Assembly (NCBI GenBank): GCA_947624245.1
Contig: CANQJL010000020.1
Location: 1 to 48,945 of the forward strand
Direction: 5' to 3'
DNA: 48,945 nucleotides
DNA from: an uncultured Acetatifactor sp.
GTDB taxonomy: Bacteria > Bacillota > Clostridia > Lachnospirales > Lachnospiraceae
The position numbers and the translations under genes were made by a program. The notes beneath the pieces were generated by a model. It did no database searches. It had not been told where the DNA came from and saw only the letters and a program-made list of their open reading frames with translations. Positions 21,511 to 28,279 of this stretch are shown here, in pieces (position 1 is the stretch's first letter; every line of letters starts with the position of its first letter).

Positions 21511-21538
21511 AAGTTAGGGGGAATCATTACCCCAACTT
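21511..21538. other. Candidate rolling-circle origin stem-loop
   Basis: AAGTT (21511-21515) pairs with AACTT (21534-21538) and GGGG (21517-21520) with CCCC (21530-21533), with one bulged A. The loop is nine bases, GAATCATTA, followed by C. The end ATTAC agrees with the last five bases of the geminivirus and circovirus nonamers, where Rep cuts before the last two bases. Iterons lie immediately to the left, and the rep gene begins 94 bp away. Confidence 0.7.
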
Positions 21539-21541
21539 CTC

Positions 21542-21594
21542 GCCTGCATTCCCGCCGGGACCCCGTGGGGTCCTCGGCGGGAACCCTTGCAGGC
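21542..21594. other. Long GC-rich hairpin next to the candidate origin
   Basis: Three stacked stems are separated by small bulges: 21542-21548/21588-21594 (7 bp), 21551-21557/21575-21581 (7 bp) and 21558-21563/21568-21573 (6 bp), with a four-base loop. It lacks a T run, so it is not a simple terminator. It could be a single-strand origin, packaging hairpin or part of attP structure. Confidence 0.7.
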
Positions 21595-21636
21595 AACTAA
21601 GTTTCATGTTATCATTAGATTAATCGGAAGATTATG

Positions 21637-21669
21637 GCGGGTTCGAGTCCCGTCTATCGCTTTTAAACA
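21637..21669. repeat. attR of the integrated element
   Basis: This is an exact 33-bp copy of 11847-11879, holding the T arm and 3' acceptor strand of tRNA-Gly. It is not a tRNA gene: only the 3' part is present. Confidence 0.95.
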
Positions 21670-21670
21670 T

Positions 21671-21699
21671 CGGCTTCCGGATTTTCGGAAGCCGTTTTT
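21671..21699 (+). terminator. Original terminator of tRNA-Gly, displaced by the element
   Basis: CGGCTTCCG (21671-21679) and CGGAAGCCG (21686-21694) form a 9-bp stem followed by TTTTT. It lies directly after attR, so before integration it was immediately downstream of the tRNA gene. Confidence 0.85.
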
Positions 21700-21740
21700 G
21701 TTACTGTAAACGGCGATTTCAAAAAAGGGAGAGATCTGCT

Positions 21741-23705
21741 ATGTTTTGTTGGAAATGCGGAAAAGAATTACGGGAAAATGCGTCCTTCTGCATTTATTGC
21801 GGCGCTCCCGCCGTGAATGAGGAAACCCTTGCAAAGCTGACGGCGCCGGCACAAACAGTCGAAGCACCGACAGCAGAGACAGCGCCCGCGGAACCGGCGG
21901 AAACATCTGCAGCAGAAACGACGCCGGCACAGGCTATCGAAATACCTGCGACAGAAGCTGCAGCGGCGGAACCGGCGGAAACATCTGCAGCGGAACCGAC
22001 GCCAACACAGGCTACCGAAATACCTGCGACAGAAGCTGCACCAACGGAAAAGGACGAAGCACCTGCGGCGGAAGCGGCATCGGCAGAACCGCCCGCACAA
22101 TCCTCCGAAGATCTCGTCGTCCGCAGGAAGCACATTATTCTGTCCGGCGGGGTTCTCGGCATAGACGGAAAATACTATCAGAAAAAGGGCCGGCGCTTTC
22201 GTAAGAAAAAAGGGCACGTGGAGATTCCGCTTGCCTCCGTCACCGGCACTTCCGTGTTCCGCACCGGCTGCGTACCCAAGGCCATTGTATGGTTCGTGCT
22301 GTTTGCCGTCTTTGTCGGCGGTACGCTGGTTGGCGGAAATTTCGGTCTCCGAACCTTAAAAGCGCTCAACACCCCTTACCGCCAGGAGGAGACAGAGGAG
22401 TTAGAAAAATCCCTGGATTGGATACAGACGGACAGCGCTTCGGACCTTGACAAAACGGAGGAAAAGATTCAAAAGACTTCCGATCAGGTAAGCGAGCTGG
22501 AAAGCCTTATCGAAGAATATCAGCAGGGACGCGAAAATGAAATCCTCCAACAGATCGGTTCGGAAGTTGATTTCGACAGTCTGTTTGAAGAAGACTTTTT
22601 TCAGGACGCTTACGACCAATACCTGCACGATCTGATCGCCGCCTTTAAAAACGATGAGCTTTTGCACAGCTGGCTCTATCCGTATTACACCTATGCGCTG
22701 GAGAACGGCACGAATCCTTACATATCCGAGGACATGAACGCGGACATGTGGTTCTACGGTGAGCCCGGCCAAGACGACCGATTTGCGGACTACCTTACCG
22801 AGGACTGGTACGTCAGAGACCGCAGCTTATATAACCGCATTACAGAGAGCGGACGCATTTACATCACCGCCTCAGACCTTATGAGCTATGTTCTGTGGAT
22901 TCCCCCGTATGTGCCCGATAACGCCGTATTTGTCAAGGCGTTCGGCGGAAATCCCGATCCCGCAGATATGTCGGTGCCGGGCTGGAGCAGGGCAGACTAC
23001 CGCAGCTTCTGGGGCGACCCTGACGACAATTACGGCATATCCCTCCCCGTATGGATCAAATATGACATAAGCGCCGAGGATTTCGATATCGACTGGAATC
23101 AGCTTGTAAATGAGCAGGCATATTATGACGCCTATGTGAAATTCATGAATACCATAGCTCCCGGGCTCGACACCTACGATATGGTGTCTTACTACGGAAG
23201 CGATGACGCCTACGGAGGCATGTGCTTTGACATGACGGGCAAGGAGGCGTCTGCCACCGAAATCGCACTGCTCTATCTGGAAAATCATCCGGACGCCATG
23301 AAGGACTTCGATCCGGATTCCATGGAAACGTCGTATGACAGCAGACTTGCCGACGCACAGGCGCAATATGAACAGGCCACGAAGCAAATGCAGGACCTGG
23401 AAGAAGAGAAGGCGGAAATGACTTCCCTGATCGACAAGGAAGCGGATTACCGCAGCAAATTACAAGACATCTATTCGGAGCGCGACAGCCGAAAAGCCGA
23501 CCTCACAAAAATGCTCTTCCTTTTCTGCGGGATAGCGGGTCTTTCGGCGTTGGCCGCACTGATCGGTCTGTTCGTGTTCATTCATTATGCGAAAAAGCCC
23601 CGGCGTCTGCTCGTACTGGAAACGGCGGAAGGTCCGGCAACGGCATTCGGCACCGGACGCTGCTCTAAACAAAAACTAGAAGAACTGCAAAAACGGCTTC
23701 CCTGA
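21741..23705 (+). CDS. Zinc-ribbon membrane protein with Ala/Pro/Thr/Glu repeats and coiled coils
   Basis: The 654-residue protein starts with a zinc ribbon (MFCWKCGKELRENASFCIYCG, two CxxC knuckles). It continues with a low-complexity region (residues 31-115) built of imperfect repeats of the type EIPATEAAPAEPAETSAAE. A cytosolic stretch follows, then a membrane helix near residues 178-198 (AIVWFVLFAVFVGGTLVGG), a coiled coil, and a Tyr/Asp-rich domain of about 250 residues. A second coiled coil (about 530-575) and a final membrane helix (LFLFCGIAGLSALAALIGLFVF) complete it. The large loop should face outside. No family is recognised beyond the zinc ribbon. GGGAGAG lies 7 nt before the ATG. 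It is host DNA, just right of attR. Confidence 0.8.
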   Translation: MFCWKCGKELRENASFCIYCGAPAVNEETLAKLTAPAQTVEAPTAETAPAEPAETSAAETTPAQAIEIPATEAAAAEPAETSAAEPTPTQATEIPATEAAPTEKDEAPAAEAASAEPPAQSSEDLVVRRKHIILSGGVLGIDGKYYQKKGRRFRKKKGHVEIPLASVTGTSVFRTGCVPKAIVWFVLFAVFVGGTLVGGNFGLRTLKALNTPYRQEETEELEKSLDWIQTDSASDLDKTEEKIQKTSDQVSELESLIEEYQQGRENEILQQIGSEVDFDSLFEEDFFQDAYDQYLHDLIAAFKNDELLHSWLYPYYTYALENGTNPYISEDMNADMWFYGEPGQDDRFADYLTEDWYVRDRSLYNRITESGRIYITASDLMSYVLWIPPYVPDNAVFVKAFGGNPDPADMSVPGWSRADYRSFWGDPDDNYGISLPVWIKYDISAEDFDIDWNQLVNEQAYYDAYVKFMNTIAPGLDTYDMVSYYGSDDAYGGMCFDMTGKEASATEIALLYLENHPDAMKDFDPDSMETSYDSRLADAQAQYEQATKQMQDLEEEKAEMTSLIDKEADYRSKLQDIYSERDSRKADLTKMLFLFCGIAGLSALAALIGLFVFIHYAKKPRRLLVLETAEGPATAFGTGRCSKQKLEELQKRLP

Positions 23706-23720
23706 CGGAAGCCGTTTTTT
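23691..23720 (+). terminator. Terminator after the zinc-ribbon gene
   Basis: AAACGGCTTCC (23691-23701) and GGAAGCCGTTT (23707-23717) form an 11-bp stem ending in six T. The stem core CGGCTTCC/GGAAGCCG is the same as in the tRNA-Gly terminator at 21671. Confidence 0.85.
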
Positions 23721-23729
23721 ACTGACGTT

Positions 23730-25055
23730 CTACTCTATTTTATCCGCATATTTGATTCTGTAGATCCTTCGCAGGGAATCGTTGATCCGCTCCTCGGATA
23801 TCGTTCCGTCCTGCACCGCCTGCAGCACGCCATTGTATGCCTCCTCAAAATCCTCCGGCATCAGGATCATATCGCAGCCCGCCTTCAGCGCATAGATCGC
23901 AGCGTCGGCGGAAGTATAGTACTCTGTGACAGCCCCCATGTTCATGGCATCGGTAATGATCACGCCGTCAAATCCCAGCTCTTTTCTCAAGATATCCGTC
24001 ACCACCGTCTCCGAGAGAGAGCAGGGCGTATAATCTCCCTCCCCCGTGAGGCCGGGCGCTATCATATGGCTCACCATGACCATATCGGCGCCGGCATCGA
24101 TGCCCGCCTTGAATACGGTAAACTCCTGGGCGCGGAACTCCTCTGCGGTTCTGTCGCTGACGGCCCTGCCCGTATGCGCATCTGCGGTAGTCGCCCCGTT
24201 TCCGGGAAAATGCTTTAGGCAGGCCGAGATGTTCTGCTCCTGAAGTCCCTGCACCATAGCCACCACAAAGGGAGCCGCCGTAGCCGCATCTGCCCCGTAA
24301 GAGCGTTCCAGCATCACGCTGTCTTCCACGCTGGCAATATCCGCCACGGGCGCAAAGTCCAGATTGAAGCCGAGCCCGCTCAGGGAGCTTCCTATTGTGA
24401 CGCCTGCGGTATGCGCGTTGTCGGCGACGCCGGTCTGCCCGATAGCCTGCGCTCCGTCCACGGCAGGACCGATTCCCGCATCGGCTACCCTGGCCACCGT
24501 GCCGCCTTCTTCGTCAACCGCGAAGAACATGGGGTATTTGGCATAGGACGCCGTATTTTGAATCATCTCGGTGACCTGCTCCTCCGACTGTATATTTTTG
24601 CTGAAATAGACAAATCCGCCCACTGCATACTGGGTGAGGGCATCTTTCGTTCCTTCTCCTGCCTGCACCGCCGTGTTCACACCGGTAAGCGCTTCCGGAG
24701 TCACTATGAACAGCCCCGCCACCTTATCCTCCAGCGACATCACATCAATCGCCGCATCGACGGTCTCATCTAACCGCTCCACCGGCGTGGGCTCCTGGGA
24801 AGGTTCGGGGGTAGGCGACTGAACCACGATCTCTTCCTCGTCTGCCAGCAGATCTTCTATCTTCTCCTGACTTTCCGCCTGAACCTCCTGCCTGTGCTGT
24901 GGCTCGGAGGTAATCTGCTTCACCGCTACAACGATCAAGCCTGCCATTGCAACGATCAGAAAGATCAGCACCAGATACGCCAATATCTGATTCCGCATTC
25001 TCCGCTTTCTTCTGGCCTGCCGCTTTTGTTCCTTTTTCAGTTGCTTGTCGTCCAT
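23730..25055 (-). CDS. Glycoside hydrolase family 3, NagZ-like beta-N-acetylhexosaminidase, membrane-anchored
   Basis: The enzyme probably removes N-acetylglucosamine from cell-wall fragments. An N-terminal Lys/Arg-rich tail and one membrane helix (residues 23-45, LAYLVLIFLIVAMAGLIVVA) anchor it outside. A Pro/Glu-rich linker follows, then the GH3 barrel with FAVDEEGGTVARV, GFNLDFAPVADI and the family signature KHFPGNGATTADAHTG, whose Asp-His pair is typical of NagZ-like enzymes. The later VIITDAMNMGAV carries the probable nucleophile Asp. The 441-residue length fits the one-domain NagZ type. The start has AGGAAAGG upstream, with a longer than usual spacing. The gene follows a candidate ncRNA with its own promoter. 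Confidence 0.9.
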   Translation of the reverse strand: MDDKQLKKEQKRQARRKRRMRNQILAYLVLIFLIVAMAGLIVVAVKQITSEPQHRQEVQAESQEKIEDLLADEEEIVVQSPTPEPSQEPTPVERLDETVDAAIDVMSLEDKVAGLFIVTPEALTGVNTAVQAGEGTKDALTQYAVGGFVYFSKNIQSEEQVTEMIQNTASYAKYPMFFAVDEEGGTVARVADAGIGPAVDGAQAIGQTGVADNAHTAGVTIGSSLSGLGFNLDFAPVADIASVEDSVMLERSYGADAATAAPFVVAMVQGLQEQNISACLKHFPGNGATTADAHTGRAVSDRTAEEFRAQEFTVFKAGIDAGADMVMVSHMIAPGLTGEGDYTPCSLSETVVTDILRKELGFDGVIITDAMNMGAVTEYYTSADAAIYALKAGCDMILMPEDFEEAYNGVLQAVQDGTISEERINDSLRRIYRIKYADKIE

Positions 25056-25149
25056 TATGATCTATGCCTTTCCTGTCGCTTACTTATTATGTCTCTATCC
25101 ATAATAACCTATATTTCTCTTTTTTTCTACAGGAAATCTTTTCTTTTGC

Positions 25150-25512
25150 AAAAAAGTTCGCCGCGGCAGCCGTCGGCACAAAGGCCAAGAGTGTATCAGC
25201 TAAGTTCACGAGGCAGCCGTTGGCACAACGTTTGAGAGCGTACCGACTTTTCCGTCAATACGCTCTCTCAGACTTCACTCTCCAATGGTCTTCTCCTCTC
25301 TTTCCATCAGATTCGCCCTATTCAGTTGTTTCTTCCACTTCATCCTTTGTGCTCCTTCACCTTTTCCTTTGTACCAAGGTACTATAACGTCCTGAACCAT
25401 GACTGCTCATCTTCAGTGATTCGTTATTTTTTCTTCTGTGAACCTGCACCTCATCTTTAGGAACTAAATCCTTTGTACATCGTGGAAGTATTTGTACTCT
25501 GTTCTTGTTGTT
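25150..25512 (-). ncRNA. Candidate stand-alone non-coding RNA of about 360 nt
   Basis: The 600-bp gap between the GH3 gene and lysC has a consensus minus-strand promoter at 25519-25547. About 360 nt later there is a terminator-like hairpin with six T (stem 25160-25166/25170-25177, T run 25150-25155). Between them lie a perfect 9-bp stem (25234-25242/25259-25267) and a duplicated 27-nt block (25154-25181 and 25201-25228), the second copy having no T run. No convincing reading frame is present; short frames of 43 and 57 codons lack ribosome sites, and one would begin inside the promoter. It could also be a long leader of the GH3 gene. Confidence 0.5.
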
Positions 25513-25518
25513 AAATTC

Positions 25519-25547
25519 ATTGTAGTACATGTTCCGGCATTTGTCAA
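25519..25547 (-). promoter_or_regulatory. Strong promoter in the 25.1-25.6 kb gap (TTGACA-17-TACAAT)
   Basis: On the minus strand a perfect -35 TTGACA (25542-25547) and a -10 TACAAT (25519-25524) are 17 bp apart, followed by AT-rich sequence without a start codon and ribosome site. Confidence 0.8.
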
Positions 25548-25631
25548 CACATTTTTTGAAAAAAATTTAAATTTTTAGTTTTTTCTTCCTTTTTTGACAA
25601 ATATTTACAAAATTATTTTGTGCCCAATCAC

Positions 25632-25669
25632 AAAAAAGCGCTGCGCCATGCAGGAAGATCACAGCGCCG
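25632..25669 (-). terminator. Terminator at the end of lysC
   Basis: GCGCTG (25662-25667 on the minus strand) pairs with CAGCGC (25638-25643), followed by six T. The first arm lies in the last codons of lysC. Confidence 0.65.
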
Positions 25670-26981
25670 TCAAAACAAAGATATCGTAGATTGCCCGAAT
25701 GGCGGTCTCAAAATCCGCGTTTTCCACACCGATGATGATATTCAACTCGGAGGAGCCCTGATCGATCATCTTGACATTCACATTACTGTGTGCCAGCGCG
25801 GAAAAGATCCTGCCGGCAGTTCCTCGGGTGGACTTCATGCCGCGGCCCACAACGGCGATCAGCGCCAGATCCGACTCTATCTCGATGGAGTCCGGCTTTG
25901 CCATTCTGTGAATGCCCGCCACCACCTTCTGTTCCTTATCCATGAACTCGTCCTGATGGACAAATACGGTGAGCGTGTCGATGCCTGAAGGCATGTGCTC
26001 AAAGGAGATTCCCTGCTCCTCGAAGGCGCTCAGCACCTTCCTGCCGAAGCCGATCTCCGAATTCATCATATCCTTTTCCACGCTGACGGAGCAGAAGCCC
26101 TTCTTGCCTGCGATGCCCGTGATCACATACTTAGACTTCTGGCAGGTGCTGCCTACGATCCAGGTCCCCTCCTCCTCAGGCGCGTTCGTATTGCGGATAT
26201 TGATGGGAATGCCCTCCTGACGCACAGGAAAGATGGCGTCCTCGTGCAGCACGGTGGCCCCCATGTAGGAGAGCTCGCGAAGCTCCCTGTAGGTGATCAC
26301 CTCGATACCCTTGGGGTTCTTAATGATTCTGGGGTCTGCGATCAGGAAGCCGGACACATCTGTCCAGTTCTCGTACACGTCCACCCCCGCGGCCTGCGCC
26401 ACGATGGAGCCTGTAATGTCGGAACCGCCTCTGGAAAAGGTCTTGACCCTGCCGTCGGGAAGCGACCCGTAAAATCCGGGGATTACCGCATTTTTGCAGT
26501 TCTGCAGCCGCTCGGACAGCACCGTCTTGGTCCTGTCGGCGTCCCATGTCCCGCTCTCGTCCGCGAAAAAGATGACCTCCGCCGCATCGATGAACTCATA
26601 CCCGAGATAAGCGGCCAGAACGATACCGTTCAAATACTCCCCTCTGGAAGCCGCATAGTCGCGTCCCGCCTTTTTCTTAAAATTCTTCTCTATGGTCTGA
26701 AACTCCTGCTCCAGACTGATATCCAGCTCCAGTCCGTCTATGATCTCCTGATATCTGGCTTTGATGTCCGCAAGCGCCTTTCCGAAATCCCCGTCCGCTT
26801 CCGCTATGCCGTAACACTCGTACAGCATATCCGTTACCTTGGTATCCTCCTTAAAACGCTTTCCCGGCGCGGAGGGCACCACATATCTTCTGCTCTTGTC
26901 CGCGCGAATGATCTTCGCGACTTTTTTGAACTGCTCTGCGCTTGCCAGAGAACTTCCGCCGAATTTTACCACTTTAGACAT
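25659..26981 (-). CDS. lysC: Aspartate kinase
   Basis: The enzyme phosphorylates aspartate, the first step toward Lys, Thr and Met. The N-terminal signature VVKFGGSSLA and the SRGGSDITGS turn belong to the amino-acid kinase fold. Two C-terminal ACT domains (from about residue 300; AVVGRGMKSTRGTAGRIFSAL and the SELNIIIGV strand) are the sites of feedback inhibition. The length of 440 residues matches the long clostridial class without an internal start for a small subunit. The ribosome site is GAGGAGTG. It is the last gene of the ACT-hom-PGM-lysC operon and ends in a terminator. Confidence 0.95.
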   Translation of the reverse strand: MSKVVKFGGSSLASAEQFKKVAKIIRADKSRRYVVPSAPGKRFKEDTKVTDMLYECYGIAEADGDFGKALADIKARYQEIIDGLELDISLEQEFQTIEKNFKKKAGRDYAASRGEYLNGIVLAAYLGYEFIDAAEVIFFADESGTWDADRTKTVLSERLQNCKNAVIPGFYGSLPDGRVKTFSRGGSDITGSIVAQAAGVDVYENWTDVSGFLIADPRIIKNPKGIEVITYRELRELSYMGATVLHEDAIFPVRQEGIPINIRNTNAPEEEGTWIVGSTCQKSKYVITGIAGKKGFCSVSVEKDMMNSEIGFGRKVLSAFEEQGISFEHMPSGIDTLTVFVHQDEFMDKEQKVVAGIHRMAKPDSIEIESDLALIAVVGRGMKSTRGTAGRIFSALAHSNVNVKMIDQGSSELNIIIGVENADFETAIRAIYDIFVLTAL

Positions 26982-27038
26982 TTTTTCTTTTCACTCCTCG
27001 TTTTTCGGCAACATGCCGATTGCTCGATACAATGCTTA

Positions 27039-28265
27039 TCATACGCCGGACGCCGGGGTCTGTTGCAGCTGCAGGAATCTGTCCATCAGCTCATGGCCCT
27101 TCGCCACGAAAATTCCCGATGCGCGGCCGCCGGCCTCGCTGTAATCATAGCTGTTCTCCTTCCGATCCGTGCTGTCATACAGCAGGTACGGCACGCTGTC
27201 GGAGGTATGTGTGCGCACTCTGATCGGTGTGGGGTGATCCGGCAGCACCAAAAGTCTGAAATCCTCTCCCGAATCCTCCAGCTTCTTCACGGCGGGTCCA
27301 ATCACTTCCGTGTCCAGAAGATGAACGGCCTGCACCTTGCGCTCCACGCTTCCCTGATGCCCCATCTCGTCGGGCGCCTCCACATGGATATAGGCGAAAT
27401 CGTAACCGTCCTGCGTCAGCGCCTTTACCGCCGCTTCCACCTTGCCGGCATAGTTCGTGTGAAGTCCGCCGTTGGCGCCCTCCACCAGAGCCACGCCCAT
27501 GCCCGCTCCCACGGCAATGCCCTTCAGCAGATCCACGGCCGACACCATCATGCCTTTCTTACCCGTCTTCTCTTCAAAGGAAGACAGCTTCGGCTTTGTG
27601 CCCGCTCCCCAAAACCAACAGCAGTTGGCGGGATTTAAGCCCTTTTTCTTTCTCTCGATGTTGATGGGGTGATCTGCCAGTATGTCATAGCTTTTGCGCA
27701 TCATCTCGCGCAGGGTCGGCTCCTCCGGCAGATACTGTCCGATAACGCGCCCCAGCACATCGTGAGGGGGCGTAAGCTCCACCACGCGGCCGCCGCTCCA
27801 GATCAGGCAATGGCGATAGCTGGTACCCACATAGAACTGATAGGTCTCATTGGCCAGCTGTTCCGCTACCGCCTTCAGAAGCACGGCGCAGTCCTCGGTA
27901 GCTATCTCCGAGGAGCTGTGGTCTATGATCGTCTTCTCCTCAAAGGGAACGTCGTCCTCCGAGATCGTCACAATGTTGCAGCGGATCGCAATGTCATCTT
28001 CCTTCATAGGCACGCCGATGCTCAGCGCCTCCAGCGGAGACCTTCCGGAATAATATCTGGCGGGATCGTATCCCAGCACCGAAAGATTCGCCGTGTCCGA
28101 ACCCGGCTTCATACCGTCCGGAATCGTATGCACCAGTCCAATCTCACTGCATTTGCTCAACCGGTCCAGATTCGGCGTCTCGGCGTACTCCAGGGGAGTT
28201 TTTCCGCCCAGCTCCTCCACAGGTTCATCGGCCATACCGTCGCCCAACACTACAAGATATTTCAT
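27039..28265 (-). CDS. ApgM-type phosphoglycerate mutase-like protein, candidate homoserine kinase substitute
   Basis: The 408-residue protein belongs to the archaeal-type, cofactor-independent phosphoglycerate mutase (alkaline phosphatase-like) family. MKYLVVLGDGMADEP holds the metal-binding Asp, and DTANLSVLGYDP the phosphorylated residue region. The C-terminal metal ligands lie in HVEAPDEMGHQG and LPDHPTPI. The start at 28265 has AGGAAGG upstream, and 14 bp separate it from hom. Family members located between hom and lysC have been annotated in subsystem work as a functional analogue of homoserine kinase. No thrB or thrC is present in the window. So threonine synthesis is a better guess than glycolysis, though both remain open. 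Confidence 0.85.
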   Translation of the reverse strand: MKYLVVLGDGMADEPVEELGGKTPLEYAETPNLDRLSKCSEIGLVHTIPDGMKPGSDTANLSVLGYDPARYYSGRSPLEALSIGVPMKEDDIAIRCNIVTISEDDVPFEEKTIIDHSSSEIATEDCAVLLKAVAEQLANETYQFYVGTSYRHCLIWSGGRVVELTPPHDVLGRVIGQYLPEEPTLREMMRKSYDILADHPINIERKKKGLNPANCCWFWGAGTKPKLSSFEEKTGKKGMMVSAVDLLKGIAVGAGMGVALVEGANGGLHTNYAGKVEAAVKALTQDGYDFAYIHVEAPDEMGHQGSVERKVQAVHLLDTEVIGPAVKKLEDSGEDFRLLVLPDHPTPIRVRTHTSDSVPYLLYDSTDRKENSYDYSEAGGRASGIFVAKGHELMDRFLQLQQTPASGV

Positions 28266-28279
28266 AACCTTCCTCACTT

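Larger units (their letters stand above)
11847..21669. mobile_element. Integrated inovirus-like (filamentous phage) genome with CRESS-type Rep
   Basis: The element is 9790 bp from core to core and lies in tRNA-Gly(GCC). It carries an integrase, a Zot/pI-like ATPase, pVI-like, pIII-like and pVIII-like proteins, a pV-like ssDNA-binding protein, three RHH-like regulators, accessory genes, a type I toxin-antitoxin-like module and an HUH-SF3 Rep with a candidate origin. The order pV, small membrane protein, coat, terminator, pIII, pVI, pI is the conserved inovirus structural order. All reading frames are intact and both att sites are perfect, so it may be able to excise. The protein functions are motif-based inference. 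Confidence 0.88.

Noticed and set aside
21637..21669. Second tRNA-Gly gene at attR
   Set aside because: Only the T arm and 3' acceptor strand are present, so it is the att copy and not a tRNA gene.
25321..25530. Short minus-strand frames of 43 and 57 codons in the ncRNA region
   Set aside because: One begins inside the promoter spacer and neither has a ribosome site; composition is not clearly coding.
25056..25658. Lysine riboswitch or T-box in the gap next to lysC
   Set aside because: lysC is read leftward and ends here, so the gap is downstream of it. No T-box sequence or lysine-aptamer core was seen.
25995..27638. Plus-strand open frame (547 codons) opposite lysC and the PGM-like gene
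   Set aside because: It spans two well-supported minus-strand genes and has no recognisable domain.
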